From Acidicapsa acidisoli (GTDB lineage Bacteria > Acidobacteriota > Terriglobia > Terriglobales > Acidobacteriaceae): a stretch of 64,000 nucleotides of DNA. This document shows, piece after piece, positions 36,327-45,718 of the stretch; the first letter of the stretch is position 1; each line of letters starts with the position of its first letter. The notes below the pieces were generated by a model. It was not told where the DNA came from. It saw only the letters and a program-made list of their open reading frames with translations, and made no database searches. The translations under genes were made by a program, and so were the position numbers. Location of the stretch: the NCBI RefSeq assembly GCF_025685625.1, contig NZ_JAGSYI010000001.1:1674001-1738000 (forward strand). Direction: 5' to 3'.

Positions 36327-39300
36327 ATGCGAATCCGAAATGTAAAGAGCCTCGCGATCTTACTGATGTTAACTATAGTTAATGCATCTCTTTTGCGTGC
36401 TCAAAGTGGGACGAGCAGCGCACTCACGGGAAGAGTCAGCGATGGTTCAGGAGCCGTGGTTCTCAATGCCACGGTGAAGGCTACGGAGGTAAATACGGGA
36501 GCGACTCGAACGGTAAGAAGTAATGGCGAGGGGCGTTTTCTCTTCGCGCAGATCAATCCCGGCACCTATCGCGTGGTCGTGCAGGCCGAAGGCTTTGGGT
36601 CAGCCGAATCGCAACCTTCCGCCGTCGCCGTAGGCCAGACCATTGCGGTGAACTTCACTCTGTCGCCCGCAGCCACTTCGCAGTCGGTCGAAGTTACAAC
36701 GAACAGTGGACTGTTGAGCCTGGACAATCCGAATGTCACAACGACAATGGACGCCAAGACAATTGAAAAGCTGCCGAATCCAGGACAGGACCTTACCTAC
36801 ATCGCACAGTTCGCGCAGGGAGCGTTGATGAACACGGCAGGCTCTTCCAATGATGCCAAGGCTGCTGGCGGCTACGGTAACGTGGAGTTCAATGGGCTGC
36901 CTGCGACCTCGAACGGTTATATCCTCGACGGCTACGATACGAACGATCCCTGGTTGGGTCTGAACATCGGCCTTTCCACGAATCTCGTGATCGGGCTCGA
37001 TGCCGTGCAGCAATCAACGGTCAATACCAACTCGTACGCTGTCGATCAGGGAAGGTACGCCGCAGCGCAGGTGAACTACTTTACTAAGTCAGGCACCAAT
37101 GCGTTTCACGGCGACGCGTACGAGATATGGAATGGCTCGCTGCTTAACGCGGAGGACTATTTTCTTCACGCGAACGATACGGCGAACAGCGTTGCGAAGA
37201 AGCCCCGTTCCACTGTCAACGAATTTGGCGTCAGCGTCGGGGGACCGATTCGTAAAAACAAGCTATTCTTTTTCGGGCACTATGAGGGCATTCGTATTGC
37301 TCTGCCGCTCGTCTCCCAGATCACGCTGCCGACGCCGGCTTACCAGCAATATGTTCTAAACCAACTCGCGACCGGCGGAACGGACCCTGTCACAGGCACG
37401 GCTCTTCCGGCTCAGCCTGCGGAGATCCCCTTCTACCGAAATATCTTCTCCCTGCTGCCGGCAGCGGGCGGCTCGCCGGTGCCTATCATCGGATGCCCGC
37501 TTGGGGCAAACGGAATAGACGGCGATGGTTGCGCCAGCCAGCGCCAGGCTTCGCTCAATAACAGCGACAGGGAAAACCTCATCGTGGCGAAGATCGATCA
37601 TACGATCAACGCCAACAACAGCGCCTGGTATCGGTTTCAGCAGGACACCGGGCTGCAGGCAGTGTGGACCGATCCTATCAATCCTGTTTTCAACTCCTAT
37701 TCGCCCCAGCCGCAGCGCACTCTGGTCGCGGACTATACGCATTTATTTGGTTCGAATCTCGTGAACCAGTTCAATCCTGGGGCGAGTTGGTACTCCAGTA
37801 TCTTCGAGCCGAACAACTTCTCCCAGGTGCTTGGAGCCTTTCCCATTGTGCTGGCGTCCGGCAGCGACAGCGTTCCGTTCACAACCATCGGCGGGGATGA
37901 CAATACTTATCCGCAAGGTCGCAAGGTCACGCAATGGCAGATCAATGACAACCTGACGTGGACGCGCGGAAAGCACACGTGGAAGTTTGGCATCAACACC
38001 CGGCGTCTCGACGTAAGCGACTACGACCTGGGCGAAGGCACAGCGCCAACGGTGACCTTTAATGATCTCGCGCAGTTCACCTACGGAGCTGCCTACACGG
38101 CCAGTCAGAGCTTTCCGGTTTCGCTGAAAGAGAGGCTCTCGGCGGGCAATCTCGAATACTACGCAATGGACACCTATAAGCCGAGCGACAGGGCCACCAT
38201 AACCTACGGCATGCGCATAACATGGAACACCAACGTCACCAGCGAAAAGAATCTCTTTGCGCGCATGGCCGGGTCGTTTCTTGACGCTTCGCATGACGTC
38301 GACGAGCCCCTGAACCAGGTTGTCTTGGGCAATGTCCACGACCTGTTTCCAGCCACGCCGCTGTTTATCTATCAGCCGAGGGTTTCATTTGCATATCAGG
38401 TGCTTCCGCGAACGGCGATTCATAGCGGCTTTGGAGTCTTCAACGACATCATTCCGATGCAGATTGCCGATCTTGGAGCCATGAACGCGCCCAACGATCC
38501 GACCTTCGTTGGCGGGATCGCTGGCCAGGTCGGCGGCATCGGCATCGCTCCCGGCGTTCCCGGCAGCGCGATTGATGCTGCGGTGAACGCGAACAATGCA
38601 TTCCAGACGAGCTTTCGCTCTGCTGGCCCTCCCTGCGCGGGTATTCAGCAGGGCGCACCGACGTGTCCGCTGGCGGTCAGTCTGAACACCTTCCCGAGAG
38701 GAACACTCAAAACGCCGTATTACTACCAATACAACTTTGGCATGGAACACCAGATCGGCACGGGCGGGAACCTGCGAGTCGATTTCGTCGGCACACGAGG
38801 GCTTCATGAGCCGTACCAGGTGCAGCTCAATGGCTACCAGACGGTTTGCGATGGATGCTTCGCGCCGTATCCGTATCAGAAACCGCTCGATCAGCGCTTT
38901 GGGAATGTGAATGAGTTTCGCACGGAGGCCAACAGCAGCTACGCCGGACTGCAGACCGCCTATACCCAGCAGTGGAAAGGACTGACGCTGCGCGCGAACT
39001 ACACGTTCAGCCATTGCCTCGATGAGGTTTCGAACGGCGGTTTGCTCTCGTTCTCCACCCAGGGATTGCTGTCGCCTCTGCCTGGAGAGCTTCGCCGGCA
39101 ATATGCCAGTTGCGACTATGACGTTCGGCACAACATCTCCGCCTATGGGATGTACCAGGTTCCGTTTTATTCCGGCAGTCCGTTGCTCCGTCATATCTTT
39201 GGAGGATGGTCGGTCTCGGAGACTGCCATCCTGCATTCCGGCTTGCCCTTCAGCGTACTCAGCCAGCCGTATATCGCAAATGGCAACGGTGTTTTTCAGG

Positions 39301-39809
39301 CGAACGGAGCGAGCACCATTCAATTCAATGCACCCGCCTACGCGAACCGGGTTCCGGGCGTACCCGTGTATCAAAAGAACTCAGTCGCTGGTGTCACTGT
39401 GGCGGGCACCAAACAATGGCTCAACCCCAATGCATTCGTTTCAGTGGTCGATCCCGCGACAGGAGCATGTACAGGCGGCGATTCGCCGGCAAACTGCCAG
39501 TTCGGCAACTCTGGCCGTAACTCTGTGCGCGGACCGCACTATACAAACTCCGACATCTATATCACCAAAACCTTTCCAGTTAAGGAAGGAATCACGTTCC
39601 GGTTCGACGCTCAAATGTTCAACGCATTCAATCATCCTAACTTCGCTCTGCCCAGCGAGGTTGAAGCCGGCGTCCCCGGCGCGTCGATTCCGGCCAGATT
39701 TGGAACGCTTGAAAGCACGATCTCGCCCCCGACGGGGCTGCTGGGCGTTGGACTCGGTGGCGATAGCTCCCCGCGCATGATCGCCTTTCAGGGAAGGATC
39801 GAGTTCTAA
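36327..39809 (+). CDS. Oar-like TonB-dependent receptor with N-terminal carboxypeptidase-regulatory domain
   Basis: 1160 residues from the ATG at MRIRNVKSLAILLMLTIVNA. The signal peptide ends near LRAQSG. Then come a carboxypeptidase regulatory-like beta-sandwich (GRVSDGSGAVVLNATVKATE, residues about 20-105), a plug domain (YILDGYDTNDPWLGLNIGL and SYAVDQGRYAAAQVNYFTKS) and a large 22-strand barrel ending in Phe (FQGRIEF). This architecture dominates the TonB receptors of Acidobacteriota. The ligand is unknown. Divergent placement from a DtxR-type repressor with two palindromes in between suggests metal-responsive control, so a metal chelate is a reasonable guess. Confidence 0.9.
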   Translation: MRIRNVKSLAILLMLTIVNASLLRAQSGTSSALTGRVSDGSGAVVLNATVKATEVNTGATRTVRSNGEGRFLFAQINPGTYRVVVQAEGFGSAESQPSAVAVGQTIAVNFTLSPAATSQSVEVTTNSGLLSLDNPNVTTTMDAKTIEKLPNPGQDLTYIAQFAQGALMNTAGSSNDAKAAGGYGNVEFNGLPATSNGYILDGYDTNDPWLGLNIGLSTNLVIGLDAVQQSTVNTNSYAVDQGRYAAAQVNYFTKSGTNAFHGDAYEIWNGSLLNAEDYFLHANDTANSVAKKPRSTVNEFGVSVGGPIRKNKLFFFGHYEGIRIALPLVSQITLPTPAYQQYVLNQLATGGTDPVTGTALPAQPAEIPFYRNIFSLLPAAGGSPVPIIGCPLGANGIDGDGCASQRQASLNNSDRENLIVAKIDHTINANNSAWYRFQQDTGLQAVWTDPINPVFNSYSPQPQRTLVADYTHLFGSNLVNQFNPGASWYSSIFEPNNFSQVLGAFPIVLASGSDSVPFTTIGGDDNTYPQGRKVTQWQINDNLTWTRGKHTWKFGINTRRLDVSDYDLGEGTAPTVTFNDLAQFTYGAAYTASQSFPVSLKERLSAGNLEYYAMDTYKPSDRATITYGMRITWNTNVTSEKNLFARMAGSFLDASHDVDEPLNQVVLGNVHDLFPATPLFIYQPRVSFAYQVLPRTAIHSGFGVFNDIIPMQIADLGAMNAPNDPTFVGGIAGQVGGIGIAPGVPGSAIDAAVNANNAFQTSFRSAGPPCAGIQQGAPTCPLAVSLNTFPRGTLKTPYYYQYNFGMEHQIGTGGNLRVDFVGTRGLHEPYQVQLNGYQTVCDGCFAPYPYQKPLDQRFGNVNEFRTEANSSYAGLQTAYTQQWKGLTLRANYTFSHCLDEVSNGGLLSFSTQGLLSPLPGELRRQYASCDYDVRHNISAYGMYQVPFYSGSPLLRHIFGGWSVSETAILHSGLPFSVLSQPYIANGNGVFQANGASTIQFNAPAYANRVPGVPVYQKNSVAGVTVAGTKQWLNPNAFVSVVDPATGACTGGDSPANCQFGNSGRNSVRGPHYTNSDIYITKTFPVKEGITFRFDAQMFNAFNHPNFALPSEVEAGVPGASIPARFGTLESTISPPTGLLGVGLGGDSSPRMIAFQGRIEF

Positions 39810-40249
39810 AACGACGCAAACCCAATTGCGCCGGATGGCGGCCTGATCGCGTCCCTTCGTCGTGCGAAATACAGTCAAAACATGCATTATCGCCAATGCA
39901 CTCACCGACAATGGAATGCGAGCCACATGGCAGAAAAGTCGGCATCTCGGACAAGTAGTTTTCCGTTGGAACTCGTGACAACAAGCCAATGTACTCACCG
40001 AGGGGGCGACCAACGCAGCGGGAAGTGTGGATGCCTTCGCTGGCTTGCTAACCAAAAAGGACGTTATCACGCGCCATCTCAATGAGCGCTTTGCCCTGCT
40101 GTCGCTAACTGAGCTTGTCTCTCGCTGATTGCAGTGCGGCTTGGTTGTCGACTCAGCTTCCCCGGCACGCAGTCGATCGTCGCGAGGTTCTGGCCTCTGG
40201 ACCTGGGCGAGATGGCTCTTTTGGCGTGAGATCGCGTGCGAGGGCGGTC
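39810..40249. other. Intergenic region after the TonB receptor
   Basis: 440 bases without a supported gene. Short frames on both strands lack protein character and no terminator hairpin stands out. Confidence 0.4.
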
Positions 40250-40756
40250 TTAGTTGTTGGTCTTCCAGAACCAACGTGGAACGCTGCTCTTGTATTGGAG
40301 ATAGGTCTGACCGAACGCCGCTTCCAGGCTGCGTTCCTCGCGCGGCAGAATGATTATCGTCACAATGCACCACAAGACCAGAAATCCGATTAAAACGGGT
40401 AGGCTCCCGAAAAAAATAGCCCAGGCAAGCCATAGCCCCAGTTCAGCGACGTACATCGGATTGCGTGTGAATCTGTACGGGCCACGCATCATCAAGTAGG
40501 GGGGAGTCAGCCCTAACTTGACCCTCTCAGGAGTCTGGGTAATCGATAAGGCCAAAATCCAGATAAGAACGGCGGCCGCAAGAGCAACCACGATCAGGCC
40601 AAGTCGATTCCAAATCCCCGGTGATCCCTCTGCCCACCCATAACGTGGCATACGCGTTGAGAGTGCCCACGGAAGTACTCCATGTGCCAGTGGAATAACG
40701 ATTAGGCAAACGAATAGGGCCACACTGACAGCCATCGAGCGCCGCACGGTGATCAT
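40250..40756 (-). CDS. Isoprenylcysteine/phospholipid methyltransferase-like membrane protein
   Basis: 168 residues with about four membrane helices. GPYRFTRNPMYVAELGLWLA and the late REERSLEAAFGQTYLQYKSS are the SAM-binding signature of the ICMT/PEMT-like bacterial family. It methylates a membrane-associated acceptor, identity unknown. Its start overlaps the stop of the upstream methyltransferase by four bases, so the two are coupled and may act on the same product. Confidence 0.82.
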   Translation of the reverse strand: MITVRRSMAVSVALFVCLIVIPLAHGVLPWALSTRMPRYGWAEGSPGIWNRLGLIVVALAAAVLIWILALSITQTPERVKLGLTPPYLMMRGPYRFTRNPMYVAELGLWLAWAIFFGSLPVLIGFLVLWCIVTIIILPREERSLEAAFGQTYLQYKSSVPRWFWKTNN

Positions 40757-41628
40757 ATTCGTGCTCGCTTGATTGGATGAATCAGGCTCATATGCAGATC
40801 ACCCACCGATTGGTGATTCCGTAAAGGCAGCGCAATACGCGAAACACTGTCAGAGCGTGACGCTCCGAGGAGGTATGTCAGATGTCCAGGTTGCCCAGGA
40901 ATGGATGTGCTTCCTGCATTCCACTCATAGCCTTCGAATCTTTGAGTAAGTTCCGATAGCTCGGCTACCGTGTAAGACCGAAGTTGAGAGACGACGCCGT
41001 CCCAACAGCATATAAAAGGGACGACCGGAATCAAGTAGGTCCATAGCAATCGCCTCCATTGGAAAGGTCGTATGAACGGCGTTGCAAAGAAAACAAACAG
41101 GGGCGTAAGCAGCAGTGAAATGGCTGTGAGCAACCCGCGTTCCGGGAATTCAAAAATGCAGATAGGTTGCCCTGCTTTGACTGCATCCTTCAACACGCTC
41201 CTTGCCACTCCCGGCGAAAAGTGATGGAAGGCATTGAATATAGTACGCACGCCAATCAACTCGGACGGTACTCTTGTGGCGTCGACGGAATCTGAGATAT
41301 AGCCGAGATTCAGCGGATATTGAGAGGAAATATCGCGAAATGCTCTCAGATTGGGAAACTTGTCGGTCAGAGTGAATTTAACGTTGATTCCTTCGGAGGC
41401 AAACGCTTCGTATAATGACAGAACCATTCCCCCTCGTGCGGAGCAAAGATCGACTACGTTCGATGTACCGGTTTGTTCAAACACCATCCGCAGAAGAGGC
41501 AACACAGGCTTATACAGTGCGAAGCGTACTTCCAAAAATCCTAAGTAGTCCAGCGCAAGATCGCGAATCGCATGCGGAAACCATTCCAGATCTTCCCATT
41601 CGAATAGATGTAACCGTGGTAAAAACAT
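40753..41628 (-). CDS. SAM-dependent methyltransferase-like protein with membrane segments
   Basis: 291 residues. A Rossmann start is visible (NVVDLCSARGGMVLSLYEAF, near residue 58), and FNAFHHFSPGVARSVLKDAV follows as in class I methyltransferases. About residues 165-210 are hydrophobic (LLTAISLLLTPLFVFFATPF, LLWTYLIPVVPFICCW), so it is probably attached to the inner membrane. It overlaps the next gene by four bases. Substrate unknown. Confidence 0.75.
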   Translation of the reverse strand: MFLPRLHLFEWEDLEWFPHAIRDLALDYLGFLEVRFALYKPVLPLLRMVFEQTGTSNVVDLCSARGGMVLSLYEAFASEGINVKFTLTDKFPNLRAFRDISSQYPLNLGYISDSVDATRVPSELIGVRTIFNAFHHFSPGVARSVLKDAVKAGQPICIFEFPERGLLTAISLLLTPLFVFFATPFIRPFQWRRLLWTYLIPVVPFICCWDGVVSQLRSYTVAELSELTQRFEGYEWNAGSTSIPGQPGHLTYLLGASRSDSVSRIALPLRNHQSVGDLHMSLIHPIKRARI

Positions 41629-41720
41629 TTGCTTTCAGTCCTCGTACGGCTGATCGCTTTGCAGAGGGACGCCGCTGCCCGGCAATCAACCTTACACAAA
41701 GGTCTTCGATAGATCGTGGA

Positions 41721-42683
41721 TCATTCCTCTCGCAGTTCGCTTTCCAGGCTGGTGCTCTTTCGCAGAACCGTATTTCGTGACACAGGTTGAGGAAACTGGT
41801 TATCTTGCGTGGTTCGGAGATGCAATTGGAACAGAACTGGTAAGCTGCTCACCACAAATGCGAACGACGGGGTATACCTTTTCCGCAGACTTAGCAGATC
41901 GTCGGAAATTTTTCGCTGGCTCACACGGAAACTCAAAAACGCGACTTCTTCCTGCACAGATGCTGTCCTCTGGTGATAGCAGAAATAACAGCTATGTAGA
42001 GAGTGTTTGAGGACCCCCATAGCGTATCTCGTTGCGTTCCGAAAAACGGGAAATACCGCTGCAGCCATGATCATCGCGCTCAGGAAATTGAAGAGCGCCT
42101 TCAAAACATCGAGCCGGCGAAGCGCAGGAATTGGAACCTGCTCTAACAGTTCCTCACCCCAAACGGTTACAGCAGAGACGATCACGCCGGCAAATACAAT
42201 TCGGTCAACGAAGACCGCTTCGAATGGCGAGAGTCCGAGCACTCGGGTCACTTCTCCCGATAGAAGATCACTTCGAGTGCAAACAAAGCCGGACAGAGAA
42301 TATCCCGCACAGCGCTCCAGATACTTTTCAAACCATCCGCGCGTCCGATTAGACGGAACCCGGAAACCATGCATAATCTCAAGGGCAAACACCTTCTCCT
42401 GAATCTCGCGTCGATCCGCTTGGCTCGCACTGTCGGGGAGAACGATAATCAGGTCCACATCCGATACAGCGACCGTGAAAGCTCCCTTTGCCGCACTGCC
42501 GAAGAGAATCATGCTAACTAAAGGAGCGCCATTTGACAAACGCAGTTGTGCAACGGACTCGAGATATTTCCGAATAAGAAAACGAGCGTCGGCGGACATC
42601 TCGTGAGGCGCGAGAATCGCTGCGTTAGGCTGATCCGGGACGCCGTACGCTGCCGCCTGTTGCTGACCTTCGCTACCAGGCAT
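41721..42683 (-). CDS. Nucleotidyltransferase-domain protein (Pol-beta superfamily)
   Basis: 320 residues. The signature MILFGSAAKGAFTVAVSDVD LII, near residues 58-80, has the GS-x(9,)-DxD core of minimal nucleotidyltransferases, and the rest is mostly helical. No HEPN partner is found next to it. It might transfer NMP to a small molecule or protein. It lies 90 bases upstream of the methyltransferase pair on the same strand and may form one unit with it. No closer family is recognised. Confidence 0.7.
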   Translation of the reverse strand: MPGSEGQQQAAAYGVPDQPNAAILAPHEMSADARFLIRKYLESVAQLRLSNGAPLVSMILFGSAAKGAFTVAVSDVDLIIVLPDSASQADRREIQEKVFALEIMHGFRVPSNRTRGWFEKYLERCAGYSLSGFVCTRSDLLSGEVTRVLGLSPFEAVFVDRIVFAGVIVSAVTVWGEELLEQVPIPALRRLDVLKALFNFLSAMIMAAAVFPVFRNATRYAMGVLKHSLHSCYFCYHQRTASVQEEVAFLSFRVSQRKISDDLLSLRKRYTPSFAFVVSSLPVLFQLHLRTTQDNQFPQPVSRNTVLRKSTSLESELREE

Positions 42684-42950
42684 AAGTCCATTTTAGTCGC
42701 CTTGCGGGAAAGGACCACAATCGCTATAACTTGCATCGTCACTTGGCCGTCATCTATGTTGAAGCCGTGGGAACCCGATCGTGCTCGGCCGTGTTCCAAA
42801 TCACCCTGGCTCTGAGTCAGGGATCAAAAGGTCCTCAGTTTAGACGACAGAGGACGTTCACATCAACAACCCGTCCACCCATTTCCCAAGGCGAGAAACT
42901 TAGTGCATACGCGGCTCCTCGCCGCCGAGTTTCCGCGAGGAAGAAACTCT
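42684..42950. other. Intergenic region at the left edge of the plasmid-like block
   Basis: About 270 bases without a supported gene. It separates the minus-strand chromosomal genes from the truncated integrase and may contain the left junction of the foreign block; no obvious direct repeat marks it. Confidence 0.35.
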
Positions 42951-42976
42951 GGAGGCGGCTAGAAGGAGCCGCCTCC
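42951..42976 (+). repeat. 10-bp perfect inverted repeat before the integrase
   Basis: The arms ggaggcggct (42951-42960) and agccgcctcc (42967-42976) flank a 6-base loop and end two bases before the integrase ATG. It would hide the start region in mRNA, or could be part of a recombination site. Confidence 0.45.
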
Positions 42977-42977
42977 T

Positions 42978-43682
42978 ATGGTCCTACAAAATCAGCTTGG
43001 TTCCGTCAGCCTTTCTGCGACGGCCACCATCCCTGAACTTCAGCAATCTAAGACGGCCGTGCTCAATACACTTGCTTCTCGGCACTCACGGCGCAGCTAT
43101 GAATACGCCATCGACAGATTGATCGCCTGGTACTGCAGCGAACCCAGATTGGAGTTCAATCGTTCCGTCGTGGTCAGATACCGTTCATTCCTGGAATGCC
43201 TTTCCCTGTCCGTAGCTACGATCAACCTGCATCTTTCCGCGATCCGGAGGCTCGCTGATGAATCTACCGAGGGCGGTTGGCTAAGCCCGGAACTGGCGAT
43301 TGGAATTCGACGGGTTAAAGGAGTCAAGCGGCTCGGTCGGAAGATGGGCAACTGGCTTACCCGCAATGAGGCTCAAGAGCTAGTGAACGCTGCTTCGAAG
43401 ACCATTCTACGCGGCTGGAGAGACGGAGCGATGGTCGGACTGCTGTTGGGATGCGGGTTACGACGTTCGGAAGTTGTCGGTTTGAACCTCGATCAGCTGC
43501 AATCGAGAGAGGGCCATTCAGTCATTGTCAATCTGATCGGCAAGGGAGCGAGAATACGAACCGTACCAGTGCCATGGTGGGCCAAGGAACTTGTCGATGC
43601 GTGGCTCCGACATTCCGGCGTGAGCGACGGCAAAGTATTTAGGCAAGTCTTGAAGGGAGGAAGTTACCCCAAAATTCTATGA
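42978..43682 (+). pseudogene. C-terminally truncated tyrosine integrase
   Basis: 234 residues. The core-binding domain (RHSRRSYEYAIDRLIAWYCS, SVATINLHLSAIRRLADEST) and the beginning of the catalytic domain with its first Arg (GLLLGCGLRRSEVVGLNLDQ) are normal. The frame then stops after KVFRQVLKGGSYPKIL. The HxxR box and nucleophile Tyr are missing. The break falls exactly where the duplicated leader of the plasmid-like block begins (43666), so the 3' part was replaced by the foreign sequence or lost in recombination. Confidence 0.8.
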
Positions 43683-43763
43683 CAGCCGCGCTCAGAACGA
43701 CGGCGTGGCGTGCCCTCTTTCGCCCCGCCGTGGGGGTCACTCAAACGAAAGAGGCACATCATG
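43666..43763 (+). repeat. Duplicated 95-base leader, copy 1
   Basis: Runs from cccc aaaattctatgac up to the start codon of the DUF6878 gene. It is closely repeated at 48205-48302; the last 28 bases (beginning tcactcaaacgaaagaggca) are identical. Probably a shared promoter and translation leader of accessory plasmid genes. Confidence 0.75.
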
Positions 43764-44207
43764 ACGACCCGCGAAGAACTTGAAGCCAGATGGAAGCGTT
43801 ACACAGAAGCTATGGCAAAAACCAATACTCTCAATCGGGCTGTTGTTTTCGCAGCGCTCTCAGCCGACGGCCTATCGCATGTCTTGATCGGCTTTGACGG
43901 CGAGGGCGATAGTGGACAGATCGACGGAGGAGCGGCTTTCAAAGACGATCAAGCCGTCGACTTTCCGCAAACGATGGAAGAGATCTTTCGAGCACAGTAG
44001 GGAACCGAAGATTTCGCAACAGCCGAAGTTCCCTTGCGCGATGCTCTCGAAGAGCTTTGTTACGGCTACCTCGAACAAGATCATGGCGGGTGGGAAAACA
44101 ATGACGGCGCCTTCGGTGAGTTCCGCTTCAGCGTGGCCAAATAGACGATTGATCTCGAAATGCACACGAGGGTAGCTGATACCATCCTCAGCGGCCATTC
44201 ATATTGA
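43761..44207 (+). pseudogene. DUF6878-like gene with two in-frame TAG stops
   Basis: The frame MTTREELEARWKRYTEAMAK and VLIGFDGEGDSGQIDGG stops at TAG 43998-44000. The same frame continues with AEVPLRDALEELCYGYLEQD and HGGWENNDGAFGEFRFSVA, meets a second TAG at 44142-44144, and ends TIDLEMHTRVADTILSGHSY. The family reads through as one protein of about 145 residues (GDSGQIE at the front, LEQxHGGWENNDGAFGEF at the back). It is common on alphaproteobacterial plasmids, function unknown. Two nonsense codons make this copy a pseudogene. Confidence 0.7.
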
Positions 44208-44217
44208 GGGTGACGCC

Positions 44218-44577
44218 ATGGCACATCCTTACCACCATTCGCTTTCAAGCGTCCGCAAATGGGGCGGCGTGGTAGCTGATTATCAGCGCATCCACGATTG
44301 GTTCGACGAATCAAAGAAGATCATTGTTGATTTCCGGCATCGAGCCTTACGCCATCATGCCGAGGGAATCTTTATGGCCGAGACGATCTTCGGAACGACC
44401 GTCACGCTCGGAAACGGGCGTTTGATCCCAGTCCGATTGATCGGTGAACAACACGTCCGCGAAGATCTCGGATTTGTTCCGTCCTTTGCGGATTGGGTCA
44501 AAGCTATTCGTCCCGAGCCCTGGATGGGCCGCGCCGTGCGGCTTGACGATAGCTCAGTGACGTCTCAGGGTATGTGA
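44218..44577 (+). CDS. DUF6915-like accessory plasmid protein
   Basis: 119 residues. The sequence (MAHPYHHSLSSVRKWGGVVA, IHDWFDESKKIIVDFRHRAL RHHAEGIF, RLIGEQHVREDLGFVPSFAD) matches my memory of a widespread small domain on alphaproteobacterial plasmids and integrative elements. It has several conserved His residues, so it might bind metal. Function is unknown. It starts 10 bases after the DUF6878 remnant and is intact. Confidence 0.65.
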   Translation: MAHPYHHSLSSVRKWGGVVADYQRIHDWFDESKKIIVDFRHRALRHHAEGIFMAETIFGTTVTLGNGRLIPVRLIGEQHVREDLGFVPSFADWVKAIRPEPWMGRAVRLDDSSVTSQGM

Positions 44578-44582
44578 TCTAG

Positions 44583-44630
44583 ACTTGGCACCCATGCGAA
44601 AATTGATAACGAGGAGTTTTGGTGCCAAGT
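44583..44630 (+). promoter_or_regulatory. Inverted repeat over the TIR gene start
   Basis: acttggcacc (44583-44592) and ggtgccaagt (44621-44630) are exact reverse complements. The second arm includes the GTG start at 44622 and the loop holds the GAGGAG ribosome binding site (44611-44616). It could limit translation of the TIR protein, or may be coincidence. Confidence 0.4.
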
Positions 44631-45578
44631 CTTTTCTTTTCGTACTCTCACAAAGACGAGAATCTTCGCGATCAGCTGGAAACGCAGCTGGCTGCCCTCC
44701 AGCGGCAGGGGCTGATTTCGTCGTGGCATGATCGCCGCATCACGGCGGGCACCGAGATCGATACCGCAATCGACAAGCACCTCGATGAAGCCGATGTCAT
44801 CTTGCTTCTCATAAGTCCGGATTTCATTGGCTCCGACTAATGCTATAACCGTGAAATGGAGCGAGCTCTCACCAGGCATAACAAGGGCGAGGCTCGCGTC
44901 ATACCCGTCATCCTCCGCCCCTGTGACTGGCATGGCCTGCCTTTTGGAAAACTGATGGCGACACCGTCGGACGGCCGACCAATCACGATGAGCCCCAACA
45001 CCGATCAGGCCTTTCTCGAAGTCGTTCTTGCGATCAAGAATGCCTTGGCTGAAATGGGCCAGAAGCAGAAACCCGCCACAACACCTTCCGTTTCGGCAGG
45101 AGTGCCCAGCGGGGCAAGCCGCATTCAGGAAGTTGCCCGATCCAGCAATTTGCGCATCAAGAAGCAATTTACAGATCTCGATAAAGACCGTTTCCTGCAC
45201 GACGGATTTGAGTATGTCGCGAAATACTTTGAGAATTCCTTGAAGGAATTGGTCGAACGTAATCCGGACATCGATCAAACATTTCGGCGCATAGATGCTA
45301 CGCAGTTCACGGCGGCGTTATATCGGGCAGGTGATAAGGTCTGCGCCGGATCGGCCTTCATCGGCGGCACAATGATGAGCAACAGCATTGCCTATGTCAT
45401 GACGGATGAACCCCGGCACGGCGGAATGAATGAATCCGTCAGCGTCAAAGCCGACGATCAGTCGCTTTATTTCGAGGCGCTCGGGATGCAATCGTATGGA
45501 GGCCGTAAGGATAATCTGTCCTTCGAAGGCGCAGCGGAGCTCTTCTGGGAAATCTTCATTCGTCCCATACAGTCCTAA
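44622..45578 (+). pseudogene. TIR-domain protein gene interrupted by an in-frame TAA
   Basis: The frame starts VPSLFFSYSHKDENLRDQLE and reads SWHDRRITAGTEIDTAIDKH and ADVILLLISPDFIGSD, then TAA at 44838-44840. It continues in the same frame as CYNREMERALTRHNKGEARV and IPVILRPCDWHGLPFGKLMA, followed by a roughly 160-residue C-terminal domain (SSNLRIKKQF to FIRPIQS). Intact relatives have Tyr where the stop stands (SDYCY) and carry the presumed catalytic Glu just after it. TIR domains of this type often cleave NAD+ in anti-phage defence or act in signalling. As written, the product lacks the Glu and the sensor domain. Confidence 0.8.
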
Positions 45579-45636
45579 TTGAACGAGAACGCGAATTTCT
45601 CCGGTAGGATAGTCGCCTGCATCATGGATGGTTTTC

Positions 45637-45665
45637 TTTCCTACTGCCCGTCACTGCGGGGCGAT
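45637..45665 (+). repeat. Short intergenic hairpin motif, copy 1
   Basis: tttcctactgcccg, then tcact, then gcggggcgat. A similar element (tttcctactgcccc ... gtggggcgat) stands at 48087-48116 and a partial one (tttcctaccgca) at 50269-50289. It forms a small stem and marks the ends of gene modules in the plasmid-like block. Confidence 0.5.
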
Positions 45666-45718
45666 ACAGCCTTGAGCTCGTTACCATTCCGGGCGGACGA
45701 TCCGGTGCACTCATGTCC

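Noticed and set aside
38385-39374. Long minus-strand frame of 329 codons
   Set aside because: It lies entirely antisense to the TonB receptor and has no protein-like sequence; it is a codon-usage shadow.
43761-44840. Stop-codon reassignment in the plasmid-like block, given clean in-frame TAG and TAA codons
   Set aside because: Both TAG and TAA are involved, the same genes' neighbours have frameshifts, and the chromosomal genes around use ordinary stops. Decay or sequencing error explains it more simply.
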